Shown here piece by piece: positions 17,853 to 26,062 of a stretch of 64,000 bases of DNA. The notes under the pieces are model-generated. The model did no database searches. It saw only the letters and a list, made by a program, of their open reading frames with translations, and was not told where the DNA came from. Made by a program: the position numbers and the translations under genes. Where the stretch lies: assembly GCF_003716325.1 (NCBI RefSeq), contig NZ_RDSR01000002.1, positions 151,218-215,217 of the forward strand, in the 5' to 3' direction. The first letter of the stretch is position 1. Each line of letters begins with the position of its first letter. This stretch comes from Cryobacterium tepidiphilum (GTDB lineage: Bacteria; Actinomycetota; Actinomycetes; Actinomycetales; Microbacteriaceae).

Positions 17853-18979
17853 TGCAGGAGCAAGAGATCTACAAGGGCCTCGTCGGGGTTCCCGTCGACT
17901 ACACCGCCATCTCGCAGGTGAACTCGGAGACGAACTCCCTGCTCTACCGCGGCTACCCGGTGCAGGAGCTGGCGAAGCACTGCAGCTTCGAGGAGGTGGC
18001 GCTGCTGCTCTGGGACGGCGAGCTGCCCTCGAAGGACGAGCTCGAGGCGTTCTCCAAGCAGGAGCGGTCGCAGCGGGCACTCGACCCCAATGTGCGCCGC
18101 GCGATCGACGACCTGCCGCTCACGACGCATCCGATGGACGTCTGCCGCACCGCGGTCAGCATCATCGGCGCCAACGACCCGGATGCCGAGGACAACGCCC
18201 CCGAGCAGAACCTGCGCAAGGCCAAGCACCTGTTCGCGCAGCTGCCCGCCGTGGTCGCCTATGACCAGCGCCGCCGCCACGACCAGCCGCTCATCGAACC
18301 GCGCGACGACCTCGACTACGCACGCAACCTCCTCTACATGACCTTCGGCGAGGTTCCCGGCGACGCCGTCGTCGACGCCTTCCGGGTTTCGCTCATCCTG
18401 TACGCGGAGCACTCGTTCAACGCGTCGACGTTCACCGCGCGCGTCATCGCCTCCACCCTCTCCGACCTCTACTCGTCGGTGACCGGTGCCATCGGTGCGC
18501 TGAAGGGCGCGCTCCACGGCGGCGCGAACGAAGCGGTCATGCACACCTTCGACGAGATCGGCAGCGCCGACAAGGCCGACGCGTGGCTCGACGACGCGCT
18601 CGCGAACAAGCGCAAGATCATGGGCTTCGGGCACCGCGTGTACAAGAACGGCGACTCGCGCGTTCCCACCATGCGCGCGGCGATGCAGACGGTGTTGGAG
18701 CAGGCCGGCCGGCAGGACCTCATCGAGCTCTACGAGGCGCTCGAGACCGGGATGCAGGAACGCAAGAACATCAAGCCGAACGTCGACTATCCGACGGGGC
18801 CGACCTACCACGTCATGGGGTTCGACACCGAGACGTTCACGCCGTTGTTCGTGGCGAGCCGCGTCGTCGGCTGGAGCGCCCACGTCATGGAGCAGCTCGC
18901 GTCCAACGCGCTCATCCGCCCGCTGTCGGTCTACAACGGGCCCGCCCAGCGCTCCGTCCCCGCGCATTCCGTCGCGTGA
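17852..18979 (+). CDS. prpC: 2-methylcitrate synthase / citrate synthase II
   Basis: 375 residues, the short citrate synthase form typical of methylcitrate synthases. The catalytic residues are visible: His in ALKGALHGGANEAV, His in IMGFGHRVYKNGDSR, and Asp in the region before LFVASRVVGWSAHVMEQ. It joins propionyl-CoA (or acetyl-CoA) to oxaloacetate. It follows prpD with a 1-bp overlap. Its TGA stop is part of the first arm of the downstream hairpin. Confidence 0.93.
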   Translation: MQEQEIYKGLVGVPVDYTAISQVNSETNSLLYRGYPVQELAKHCSFEEVALLLWDGELPSKDELEAFSKQERSQRALDPNVRRAIDDLPLTTHPMDVCRTAVSIIGANDPDAEDNAPEQNLRKAKHLFAQLPAVVAYDQRRRHDQPLIEPRDDLDYARNLLYMTFGEVPGDAVVDAFRVSLILYAEHSFNASTFTARVIASTLSDLYSSVTGAIGALKGALHGGANEAVMHTFDEIGSADKADAWLDDALANKRKIMGFGHRVYKNGDSRVPTMRAAMQTVLEQAGRQDLIELYEALETGMQERKNIKPNVDYPTGPTYHVMGFDTETFTPLFVASRVVGWSAHVMEQLASNALIRPLSVYNGPAQRSVPAHSVA

Positions 18980-19036
18980 GGGGTCACCTTTACCTAGTTG
19001 ACGCGCGTTCGAACTAGGAAAAGCTGTCCCCTCACG
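18975..19036. terminator. Structured hairpin between convergent genes, copy 1
   Basis: Outer arms CGTGAGGGG and CCCCTCACG enclose inner arms CTTTaCCTAGT and ACTAGGaAAAG (one A-A mismatch) and a 14-nt loop. Both strands would fold alike. The left arm supplies the TGA of prpC and the right arm supplies the TGA of the convergent CGNR gene. A near-identical element of the same length is at 27719-27786. It probably acts as a two-way terminator. Confidence 0.75.
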
Positions 19037-19589
19037 GGGGCTCTGTGGACGCCCGCCTCCGGAAGGCGACCATGTTCATCCGGTTGCCACAGCGGATGCT
19101 GCAGAATCGCTTGGACCCGTTGCGTGACAGGTCCAGGAGCAGGCCGTCGCAGTCATCCGCGCCGCACCGGCGGAGGCGCCCGGTCTCGGCCGTGCGGATG
19201 ACGTCGACGAGGGCCAGCGCGACTTCGACCCGGATGCGTTCGGCCAGCGGCGCCGAGAGGTCGGTGGCGTGCAGGTGCCAGTCGAAGTCGTCGTGGCGCA
19301 CCAGGCGAGGGAGCGCGTGTGCCTCCGCCAGCATGGCGTTGACCGCCTCGGCGGCGTCGTCGCGGCCGAGCGCCCAGATCGTGCGGATGCGCCCCCGCGT
19401 CTCCCGCACATCCGCCAGCTCGGCCTCATCCCGGTCGAAGCGCCCTGAGTACCGGTGTTGCGTGAGAAGGGCGGTCAACTGGGCAGGCGAAGCCAGCTCA
19501 TCGACCCCGCTGCGGGAGGCTCCGGCGACGGTGTTGGCAAGGGCGACGGCGAACTCCAGGGCGTCCTCCGCGTCAGGGGCAAAATGCAA
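19032..19589 (-). CDS. CGNR zinc finger regulator (ABATE domain)
   Basis: 185 residues. The N-terminal part is an ABATE-type stress-linked domain (ALEFAVALANTV). The C-terminus is the CGNR zinc finger, with CGADDC and RFCSIRCGNRMNM as metal ligands. Start TTG 19589 is chosen because an AAGGAG site lies 5 nt upstream and the next codons encode HFAPDAED. It is divergent from an EamA transporter gene across 72 bp, a common pairing, so it probably controls that gene. Its stop codon lies in the hairpin element. Confidence 0.88.
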   Translation of the reverse strand: MHFAPDAEDALEFAVALANTVAGASRSGVDELASPAQLTALLTQHRYSGRFDRDEAELADVRETRGRIRTIWALGRDDAAEAVNAMLAEAHALPRLVRHDDFDWHLHATDLSAPLAERIRVEVALALVDVIRTAETGRLRRCGADDCDGLLLDLSRNGSKRFCSIRCGNRMNMVAFRRRASTEPP

Positions 19590-19590
19590 A

Positions 19591-19661
19591 TTGACTCCTT
19601 ACTCTTCACGAGACTAGCGTCAGCTTCAGAACATCGCCAGCTTGTCCCAGCAGGGGTCCTC
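19591..19661 (+). promoter_or_regulatory. Candidate promoter of the EamA gene
   Basis: TTGACT at 19591-19596, 18 bp, TAGCGT at 19615-19620, in the 72-bp gap between the divergent CGNR and EamA genes. It fits a vegetative actinobacterial promoter. It overlaps the ribosome binding site of the CGNR gene on the other strand. Confidence 0.45.
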
Positions 19662-20633
19662 ATGAAGCGCTCATCCACATCCGTCGGTCTCGTCATCGCT
19701 GTCGTCGCCGCAGCGGCCTTCGGCGCGTCGGGCGCGTTCGTGAAGCCGCTGCTTGAGGCGGGGTGGAGTCCGGCCGGCGCCGTCACGGTGCGCGCGTTCA
19801 TCGGCGGATTCGTGCTCGCGCCGTTCGCGATCGTCGCCATCCGTGGCCGTTGGTCGGCGCTCTGGCGGGCGCGTTGGCGGGTGCTGGCCATGGCGTTCAT
19901 TGGCGTCGCCGGCACCCAGCTCGCCTACTTCGCCGCGGTCCAGCGCATTCCGGTGGGCACGGCCATCCTCATGGAATACATGGCGCCGCTGCTGCTGGTC
20001 GGTGTCGCCTGGGTGCGCACGCGACGGATGCCGAAGGCCGTCGTTCTCATCGGTTCGGTGATCGCTTTGGCCGGGCTGGTTCTCGTCGTCTCGCCGGGTG
20101 GGGGCGCGGGCAGTTTCGATTCCCTCGGGCTCGTCTTCGCCATCGCGTCGATGGTCGGCTGCGCCATCTACTACCTGGTCGCCGCGAGGCCGAGCGACGG
20201 ACTGCCGCCGGTCGCGCTGGCGGCGTTCGGCCTGCTCATCGGTGGTGTGGTGCTTGGGCTCGTGGGACTGACCGGCCTGGTCCCGTTCACGGCGACGTTC
20301 CGTGAGGTGCAGCTGTTCGGTGGACCCGTGCCGTGGTGGATACCGTTGCTGGTCGTGGGCGTCGTCGCGACCGCCATCGCCTACGCCACGAGCATCACGG
20401 CGAGCGAGATGCTCGGCTCCCGCCTGGCGTCGTTCGCCGGGCTGCTCGAGGTCGTCGCCGCGACGTTCTATGCGTGGCTGCTCCTCGGCGAGGAGCTCAC
20501 CATCCCGCAGCTGATCGGGGGCGTGCTGATCCTCGCCGGGATCGCCTTCGTGCGGTCGGAGCGCGCCGAGGCCGCGATCGCGCTCGAGCCGGGATCCGTC
20601 ACCCGGCAGGCGTCCCTGCCCGACGCCGCGTGA
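19662..20633 (+). CDS. EamA/DMT family transporter
   Basis: 323 residues with ten predicted membrane segments in two EamA repeats. The first opens AAAAFGASGAFVKPLLEAGWSP, and the repeat end carries PVGTAILMEYMAPLLLVG. The second ends in LLEVVAATFYAWLLLGEEL, typical of drug/metabolite exporters such as RhaT/YdcZ relatives. Start ATG 19662 was chosen over an upstream in-frame start because the family alignment begins there. The divergent CGNR regulator suggests small-molecule export control. Substrate unknown. Confidence 0.88.
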   Translation: MKRSSTSVGLVIAVVAAAAFGASGAFVKPLLEAGWSPAGAVTVRAFIGGFVLAPFAIVAIRGRWSALWRARWRVLAMAFIGVAGTQLAYFAAVQRIPVGTAILMEYMAPLLLVGVAWVRTRRMPKAVVLIGSVIALAGLVLVVSPGGGAGSFDSLGLVFAIASMVGCAIYYLVAARPSDGLPPVALAAFGLLIGGVVLGLVGLTGLVPFTATFREVQLFGGPVPWWIPLLVVGVVATAIAYATSITASEMLGSRLASFAGLLEVVAATFYAWLLLGEELTIPQLIGGVLILAGIAFVRSERAEAAIALEPGSVTRQASLPDAA

Positions 20634-20674
20634 AACGGAGCGGGGCGGGGGAAGCGAGGCGGGCGTGGGGGCGG

Positions 20675-21289
20675 CTAGTGCAGGCCGGCGGCGCGTCGTG
20701 CGGACCGGGCGGCCGCGGCGACCGCGTCCGCACCCTGAGCCAGCACGGCTGCCGAGGTCATCCAGCTGCCGCTGGCCGCGAAGACGGCCGGATGCGCCAG
20801 GTGCTCGGCGAGGTTGGCCTCCGTCACGCCGCCGCTCGGCATGAACGTCAGGTCGCGGAAGACCGCGGCGTAGGCATCGAGCAGCGCGAGCCCGCCCGCC
20901 TGCTTCGCGGGGAAGAGCTTCAGCCGTCGAAGACCCAAGTCCCTCGCCGCGATGACCTCCGTGGGCGTCATCACTCCCGGCACCAGGTCGATGCCGGCCT
21001 CGCGGGCCACCTGGGCGACGCCGGCGGAGAGACCCGGCGAGACGAAGAACTGCGCGCCGGCGTCGAGGGCGGCCTTCGCCTGGTCGGCGTCCAGCACCGT
21101 GCCGGCGCCGACCGTGAGCCCGTGCCGCCCCGCGAGCCGCGCGAGCGCCGCCAGCCCGAACTCGTTGCGCAGCGCGATCTCGACGATGCGGATGCCCCCG
21201 GCGAGCAGCCCGTCGGCCAGCGCTTCGCACTGGGCTTCGTTCTCGGGGGAGGCCAGCGGAACGATGCGGTGTCCGTCGATGGCGCTCAT
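20675..21289 (-). CDS. eda: 2-keto-3-deoxy-6-phosphogluconate aldolase
   Basis: 204 residues of the KDPG/KHG aldolase family. The Schiff-base lysine lies in LRRLKLFPAKQAGG. The catalytic Glu lies in GIRIVEIALRNEFG, which departs from the common VEITLRT, so substrate preference may be shifted. FMPSGGV is the phosphate-binding loop. It cleaves KDPG to pyruvate and glyceraldehyde 3-phosphate, the end of uronate breakdown. It overlaps kduD by 4 bp on the minus strand. Confidence 0.9.
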   Translation of the reverse strand: MSAIDGHRIVPLASPENEAQCEALADGLLAGGIRIVEIALRNEFGLAALARLAGRHGLTVGAGTVLDADQAKAALDAGAQFFVSPGLSAGVAQVAREAGIDLVPGVMTPTEVIAARDLGLRRLKLFPAKQAGGLALLDAYAAVFRDLTFMPSGGVTEANLAEHLAHPAVFAASGSWMTSAAVLAQGADAVAAAARSARRAAGLH

Positions 21290-22035
21290 CGTCCGAGCCA
21301 GCCCCCGTCGACCGGGATGATCGCGCCGGTGACGTAGTTCGCCGCCTCGCTCGCCAGGAAGACGGCCGCCCCGCCGAGGTCGGATCCCTCTCCCCACCGA
21401 CCCATCGGGATGCGATCGAGGATCGCCGCTGACCGCTCGGCGTCGTCGCGGAGCTTCTCGGTGTTGTCCGTGGCGATGTAGCCGGGCGCGATCCCGTTGA
21501 CGGTGACGCCGCGCGCCGCCCATTCGTTGCTGAGAGCCCGCACGAGGCCCGCGATGCCCGACTTGGCGGCGGCGTAGCCGGGAACGTTGATGCCGCCCTG
21601 GAAGCTCAGCAGGCTCGCGGTGAAGATGACCCGGCCGCTGCCGCGCTCCAGCATCCCCTCGCCCACGAGCTGGCTCAGCACGAACTGGCTGGACAGGTTG
21701 ACCTGCAGCACCTCGTCCCACCACTCCAGCGGATGCTCCGCCGCGGGGCTCCGCCGGATCGTGCCGGCGTTGTTGACGAGGATGTCAGCACCACGCACCT
21801 CCCGGCCGAACTCCTGGACCGCCTCGCGGTCGGTGAAGTCGACGGCGTGGCCCGTGAAGCTGCGGCCGAGTGACCGAACGCGTTCGCCGATCGCGCCGCC
21901 GCCTTCCTCCTGCCGCGATGAGGCGCCGATGATGTCGGCGCCGGCGGCGGCCAGCGCTTCCGCCATTCCGAAGCCGATGCCTCGGCGTGCACCGGTGACG
22001 ACGGCGGTCTTGCCGGTCAGGTCGAACGGGGTCAT
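21286..22035 (-). CDS. kduD: 2-dehydro-3-deoxy-D-gluconate 5-dehydrogenase-like SDR
   Basis: 249-residue short-chain dehydrogenase. Cofactor motif TGARRGIG at about 15-22, NNAG, Ser in FTASLLSFQGG and catalytic YAAAK in INVPGYAAAKSG. The segment GYIATDNTEKLRDD is typical of KduD. KduD reduces 2,5-diketo-3-deoxygluconate, the KduI product, to 2-keto-3-deoxygluconate. Overlaps on both sides place it in one operon with eda and the zinc dehydrogenase. KduI is encoded on the opposite strand 4 kb away. Confidence 0.9.
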   Translation of the reverse strand: MTPFDLTGKTAVVTGARRGIGFGMAEALAAAGADIIGASSRQEEGGGAIGERVRSLGRSFTGHAVDFTDREAVQEFGREVRGADILVNNAGTIRRSPAAEHPLEWWDEVLQVNLSSQFVLSQLVGEGMLERGSGRVIFTASLLSFQGGINVPGYAAAKSGIAGLVRALSNEWAARGVTVNGIAPGYIATDNTEKLRDDAERSAAILDRIPMGRWGEGSDLGGAAVFLASEAANYVTGAIIPVDGGWLGR

Positions 22036-23057
22036 CGGTCGGCCTTCCGTACGTCGACGAGCAGCTTCATGGCGCCGCCCTGCTCCAGCTGGTGGAACGC
22101 GTCGAGGGTCTGGTCGAGGGGGATGGTGTCGGTGATGATGTCCTCCGCCGGGATCGCCCCACGCTCAAGCAGCTGGATCGCCCGCTCGAAGTCCGGGCGC
22201 TCGTAGACGCGCGTTCCGATGATCTCGAGTTCGCGCCAGAAGACGCGGTGGAGGTTCATCGGCACCGGCTGTGCGTGGATGGCGACAATGACGACGCGGC
22301 CGCGTACGCGGGCGTAGTCGACGCTCCCGAGGGCGGTGGCGGCGACACCGGCGACTTCGAAGACGACGTCGGCTCCCGCGCCACCGGTGGCCTGCTCCAC
22401 GATCGCGGCGGCGTCCTCCGACAGCGGATCGACGACGGATGCCCCGTGCGCGGCAGCGAAGGCACGTCGCTCGGCGTTGGGCTCGATGAGCAGCACCGTG
22501 GCGCCCTGCGCCTGGGCGACGAGGGAGATCAGCTGGCCGATGGGTCCGCCACCGATGACGACCGCGACTTCACCGGCGGCGAGGCGCGAGCGGGCGACGT
22601 CGTGGCAGGCGACGGCCAGGGGCTCGATGAGGGCGGCGTGGCGGAGCGACAGCGATTCCGGCAGCGGAACGACGGTTGATGCCGGGACGATCCACTGTTC
22701 CTGGAGAGATCCGGGAGTGTCGATGCCGACGAAGGTCAGGCGCTGGCACACGTGCTGGTTGCCGGCGAGGCAGGCGGGGCATTCGCCGCACCAGTCGAGC
22801 GGCATCACGGTGACGGGTTGCCCGGCAGCGAGACCGTCCACGCCGTCACCCACGGCGTCGATCACGCCGCTCATCTCGTGGCCGATCGACTGCGGCACGC
22901 TCACGCGCGAGTCCATGTTGCCGTGTAGTACGTGCAGGTCGGTGCCGCAGATGCCCGTGTAGGCGACGGCAATGCGCACCTCACCGGCTCCGGGCTCGGC
23001 GGGGTCGCGCTCCACCACCCCGATGTGGCCGTTTCCCTCGTACTGCGCTGCTCTCAT
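22032..23057 (-). CDS. Zinc-dependent medium-chain dehydrogenase
   Basis: 341 residues. Catalytic zinc ligands are the Cys in TGICGTDLH and His-Glu in GHEMSG. The four structural cysteines are in CGECPACLAGNQHVC. The Rossmann motif is VVIGGGPIGQL. It resembles threonine/sorbitol and L-galactonate or L-idonate 5-dehydrogenases. In this operon it most likely oxidises a hexonate in uronate catabolism, but the exact substrate is not visible. It is first in the minus-strand operon, divergent from the TRAP genes. Confidence 0.88.
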   Translation of the reverse strand: MRAAQYEGNGHIGVVERDPAEPGAGEVRIAVAYTGICGTDLHVLHGNMDSRVSVPQSIGHEMSGVIDAVGDGVDGLAAGQPVTVMPLDWCGECPACLAGNQHVCQRLTFVGIDTPGSLQEQWIVPASTVVPLPESLSLRHAALIEPLAVACHDVARSRLAAGEVAVVIGGGPIGQLISLVAQAQGATVLLIEPNAERRAFAAAHGASVVDPLSEDAAAIVEQATGGAGADVVFEVAGVAATALGSVDYARVRGRVVIVAIHAQPVPMNLHRVFWRELEIIGTRVYERPDFERAIQLLERGAIPAEDIITDTIPLDQTLDAFHQLEQGGAMKLLVDVRKADR

Positions 23058-23100
23058 GCGGCTTCGCCTCCTCGCGATTTACGGAACCAAGTTCTATTTC

Positions 23101-23141
23101 GTGTTCCGAGTGGCGGAACACGGGTTCATTTGCCATATAGT
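23101..23141 (+). promoter_or_regulatory. Operator dyad and -10 in the divergent uronate promoter
   Basis: A perfect inverted repeat GTGTTCCG-AGTGG-CGGAACAC lies at 23101-23121. TATAGT at 23136-23141 is a good -10 for the TRAP operon, and the dyad covers the -35 place. The dyad form fits IclR-type sites, and an IclR gene ends the plus-strand operon. Confidence 0.65.
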
Positions 23142-23194
23142 ACTCATGTTGCTCGGCACTCCGCACGGGCCGCCCCACTCAACGAGGAGGAAGA

Positions 23195-24214
23195 ATGCGC
23201 CGTAGAAATCTCGGCACGCTCGCCGGCATCGCACTTGTCGGCCTTGCCCTGTCAGGATGTTCCGCCAGCGCCGCCGGCGGGAACGGAAACGGGGGCGAGG
23301 CGAAGCATGTGCTCCGTGTCGCCTTCAACCAGGACATCAACCACCCACAGGCCCAGGCGCTGACCGAGCTCTCCGACAAGCTCTCTGCCGCGACCGACGG
23401 GCAGTATTCGCTGCAGCTGTACACCGACGAGACGCTCGGCGACCAGGCATCGACCATCGAGCAGGTGCAGTCCGGCACCATCGACCTCTCGGTCGTCGCC
23501 GGTTCCCTGCTCGAGAACTTCGAGCCGGACTTCGCCGTCGTGAACCTGCCGTACGTCTACGACTCGCCCGAGCAGCAGATGAAGGTGCTGAACGACCCGC
23601 AGATCATGGGCGACCTCTACGACGCCGTGCTGGACGACAACATCAAGGTGCTGACGGCCTACCACGGTGGCGTGCGCAACGTCTACTCGAGCAAGGGCCC
23701 GGTGAAGGAACCAGCCGACCTCAAGAGCCAGAAGATCCGCGTCATCGGCTCCGACACCAACGTCGAGATGATGAAGCTCATGGGCGGCATCGGCACGCCG
23801 ATGGCCCAGGGCGAGGTCTACACCGCGATCCAGTCCGGCGTCCTTGACGGTGCCGAGAACAACGAGCTGATCTACTCGACGCTCTCGCACGACGAGATCG
23901 CGCCGTACTACTCCTACACCAAGCACCTCATGATGCCCGACTACCTCATCGCCAGCCCGAAGGTGTGGGACGGCATGGACAAGGAGACGCAGGAGACGTT
24001 CACAAAGCTTCTGAGCGAGAGCGTCGACACCGAGCTCGACCTGTTCGCGAAGGCCGTCGACAAGGCCAAGGCGGAATCGGAGAAGGCCGGCGCGAAGTTC
24101 AACGACGCCGACGTCGACGCCTTCCGTGAGGCGACGAAGCCGCTGATCGACTCGAAGGTCACGACCGACCGCACCAAGGCGATCTACGACGCGATCCAGA
24201 AGTCGCGCGGCTGA
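23195..24214 (+). CDS. dctP: TRAP transporter substrate-binding lipoprotein
   Basis: 339 residues with a lipoprotein signal and lipobox LSGC (Cys22). DctP features are FNQDINHPQAQALTELSDKL, ADLKSQKIRV and MAQGEVYTAIQSGVLDGAENN. The arginine of the KIRV segment normally pairs with the carboxylate of the ligand, which suits a sugar acid. ATG 23195 follows GAGGAGGAAG. The two membrane subunits follow directly, then kduI. Confidence 0.92.
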   Translation: MRRRNLGTLAGIALVGLALSGCSASAAGGNGNGGEAKHVLRVAFNQDINHPQAQALTELSDKLSAATDGQYSLQLYTDETLGDQASTIEQVQSGTIDLSVVAGSLLENFEPDFAVVNLPYVYDSPEQQMKVLNDPQIMGDLYDAVLDDNIKVLTAYHGGVRNVYSSKGPVKEPADLKSQKIRVIGSDTNVEMMKLMGGIGTPMAQGEVYTAIQSGVLDGAENNELIYSTLSHDEIAPYYSYTKHLMMPDYLIASPKVWDGMDKETQETFTKLLSESVDTELDLFAKAVDKAKAESEKAGAKFNDADVDAFREATKPLIDSKVTTDRTKAIYDAIQKSRG

Positions 24215-24226
24215 TAAGGCAGATCC

Positions 24227-24739
24227 ATGACCGCAATACTCAATGGACTCTCTCGCGTCCTGCACGCGATATGTGTCGCACTCTTCGCGGCCCTCGTGCT
24301 GCTCGTTGTCTGGCAGGTGTTCACGCGCCTGGTCCTCAACGATCCGAGCCCGTGGACTGAGGAAGCGGCGCGGTTCACCTTCGTCTGGGTGAGCCTCATC
24401 GGCATCGCGATCGCAACGGGCGAGAAGGCCGACGTGGTCATGGACTTCCTCGTGGAGAAGCTTCCGCGAAGCCTGCAGCGGGTCGCCGACATCATCGCCT
24501 ACCTGTGCACACTCACGTTTGCACTGGTCGTCATGGTGTTCGGCGGCCTGCACCAGGTCACCCTCGCCTGGACGCAGACCAACCCGGTGCTGCCATTCAC
24601 CCAGGGCCAGCTCTACCTGGCGCTGCCGATCTCCGGCTTCCTGCTGAGCCTGTTCCTGATCGTGCACATCGTGGGCGCGCTCTCGCGCGCCTACGTCGGC
24701 CACATCCCGCAAGAAGATGAGGAGGCGGCATCCCTATGA
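24227..24739 (+). CDS. dctQ: TRAP transporter small permease
   Basis: 170 residues with four membrane helices. The conserved region WQVFTRLVLNDPSPWTEEAARFTFVW marks DctQ/YiaM proteins. It forms the membrane complex with DctM. It begins 12 bp after dctP and overlaps dctM by 4 bp. Confidence 0.9.
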   Translation: MTAILNGLSRVLHAICVALFAALVLLVVWQVFTRLVLNDPSPWTEEAARFTFVWVSLIGIAIATGEKADVVMDFLVEKLPRSLQRVADIIAYLCTLTFALVVMVFGGLHQVTLAWTQTNPVLPFTQGQLYLALPISGFLLSLFLIVHIVGALSRAYVGHIPQEDEEAASL

Positions 24740-26043
24740 TCGACCCACTTGCCATCACGCTCGTCCTGGTCGGCGGACTCATCGTCCTACTCGCCGTGGG
24801 CGCCCCGGTCTCGATCAGCATCGCCCTGCCGTCGGCCGTGGCCATGTTCATGATCCTCGGCGTCGACAACGGCGCCATCACCTCCGCCCAGCAGATGTTC
24901 CGCGGGGCGAATTCCTTCGCGCTGCTGGCCATCCCGTTCTTCGTCCTAGCGGGCGTGATCATGAACAACGGAGGCATCGCCGAGCGGCTCATCAACTTCG
25001 CTCGCGTCCTGGTCGGGCGCACCCCGGCACCGCTCACCCAGACCAACGTCATCGCGAACGCCATCTTCGGCTCGGTGTCAGGTTCCGCCGTCGCAACGGC
25101 CGCCGCCGTCGGCTCCACCATGGCTCCGATGCAGCGCAGAGAGGGCTACGACCGGGCGTTCTCCGCCGCCGCCAACGTGGCCAGTGCCCCGACCGGCATG
25201 CTGATCCCGCCGTCGAACACGCTCATCATCTACTCGCTCGCGGCCGGCGGAACCTCCGTCGGCGCCCTCTTCATGGCGGGGTACCTTCCCGGCATCCTCT
25301 GGGCGATCGCATGTGCGGCGGTCGTTTGGGTCTACGCACGCAAGCACCCCGAGCTCAAGGGCGACCCGCGCCCATCCTTCGGCGTGATCTTCTCGACATT
25401 CGTGAAGGCGCTGCCCTCACTCGGGCTCATCGTCGTCGCCATCGGCGGGATCGTCGCCGGGTTCTTCACGCCCACCGAGGGCGCCGCCATCGCCGTGGTC
25501 TACTCACTGCTGCTGTCGTTCGCCTACCGCTCCATCCACGTGAGGGAGCTGCCCCGCATCCTCTACGACGCGTGCCGCACGAGTTCGATCGTCATCTTCC
25601 TGATCGCCGTCTCCGGCATCATGGGGTACGTCATGGCGTACGCCAGGCTCCCGCAGCTGATCGCCGACGCTCTCTTCGGCTGGACGGACTCGAAGGTTGT
25701 CGTGCTGCTGATCATGATGGCGATCCTCCTCGTCATCGGTATCCCGCTCGACCCGACGCCGGCCATCCTGATCTTCGTCCCGATCTTCCTGCCCATCGCG
25801 ATCTCGTACGGCGTCGACCCGGTGCACTTCGGCATCATGATGGTCTTCAACCTGTCGATCGCGGTGATCTCGCCGCCATCGGCCCCGGTGCTCTTCGTCG
25901 GGGCGCAAGTATCCGAGGCGCGCCTCGAACCCGTGATCCGGCACCTCATGCCGTTCTTCATCGTGCTCATCGGCGTGCTGTTCATCGTGGTCTTCGTTCC
26001 GGAGATCTCGCTGTGGCTGCCGCAACTGCTCGGCCTGCTCTAA
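24736..26043 (+). CDS. dctM: TRAP transporter large permease
   Basis: 435 residues, about twelve helices, with the DctM signature FALLAIPFFVLAGVIMNNGGIA, the family element GSVSGSAVATAAAVGSTM and IPPSNTLIIYS. It is the transport subunit driven by the sodium gradient. With dctP and dctQ it should import oligomer-derived or monomeric uronates (inference from kduI and kduD nearby). Confidence 0.93.
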   Translation: MIDPLAITLVLVGGLIVLLAVGAPVSISIALPSAVAMFMILGVDNGAITSAQQMFRGANSFALLAIPFFVLAGVIMNNGGIAERLINFARVLVGRTPAPLTQTNVIANAIFGSVSGSAVATAAAVGSTMAPMQRREGYDRAFSAAANVASAPTGMLIPPSNTLIIYSLAAGGTSVGALFMAGYLPGILWAIACAAVVWVYARKHPELKGDPRPSFGVIFSTFVKALPSLGLIVVAIGGIVAGFFTPTEGAAIAVVYSLLLSFAYRSIHVRELPRILYDACRTSSIVIFLIAVSGIMGYVMAYARLPQLIADALFGWTDSKVVVLLIMMAILLVIGIPLDPTPAILIFVPIFLPIAISYGVDPVHFGIMMVFNLSIAVISPPSAPVLFVGAQVSEARLEPVIRHLMPFFIVLIGVLFIVVFVPEISLWLPQLLGLL

Positions 26044-26062
26044 CTCCTGGAAAGGAACACCT

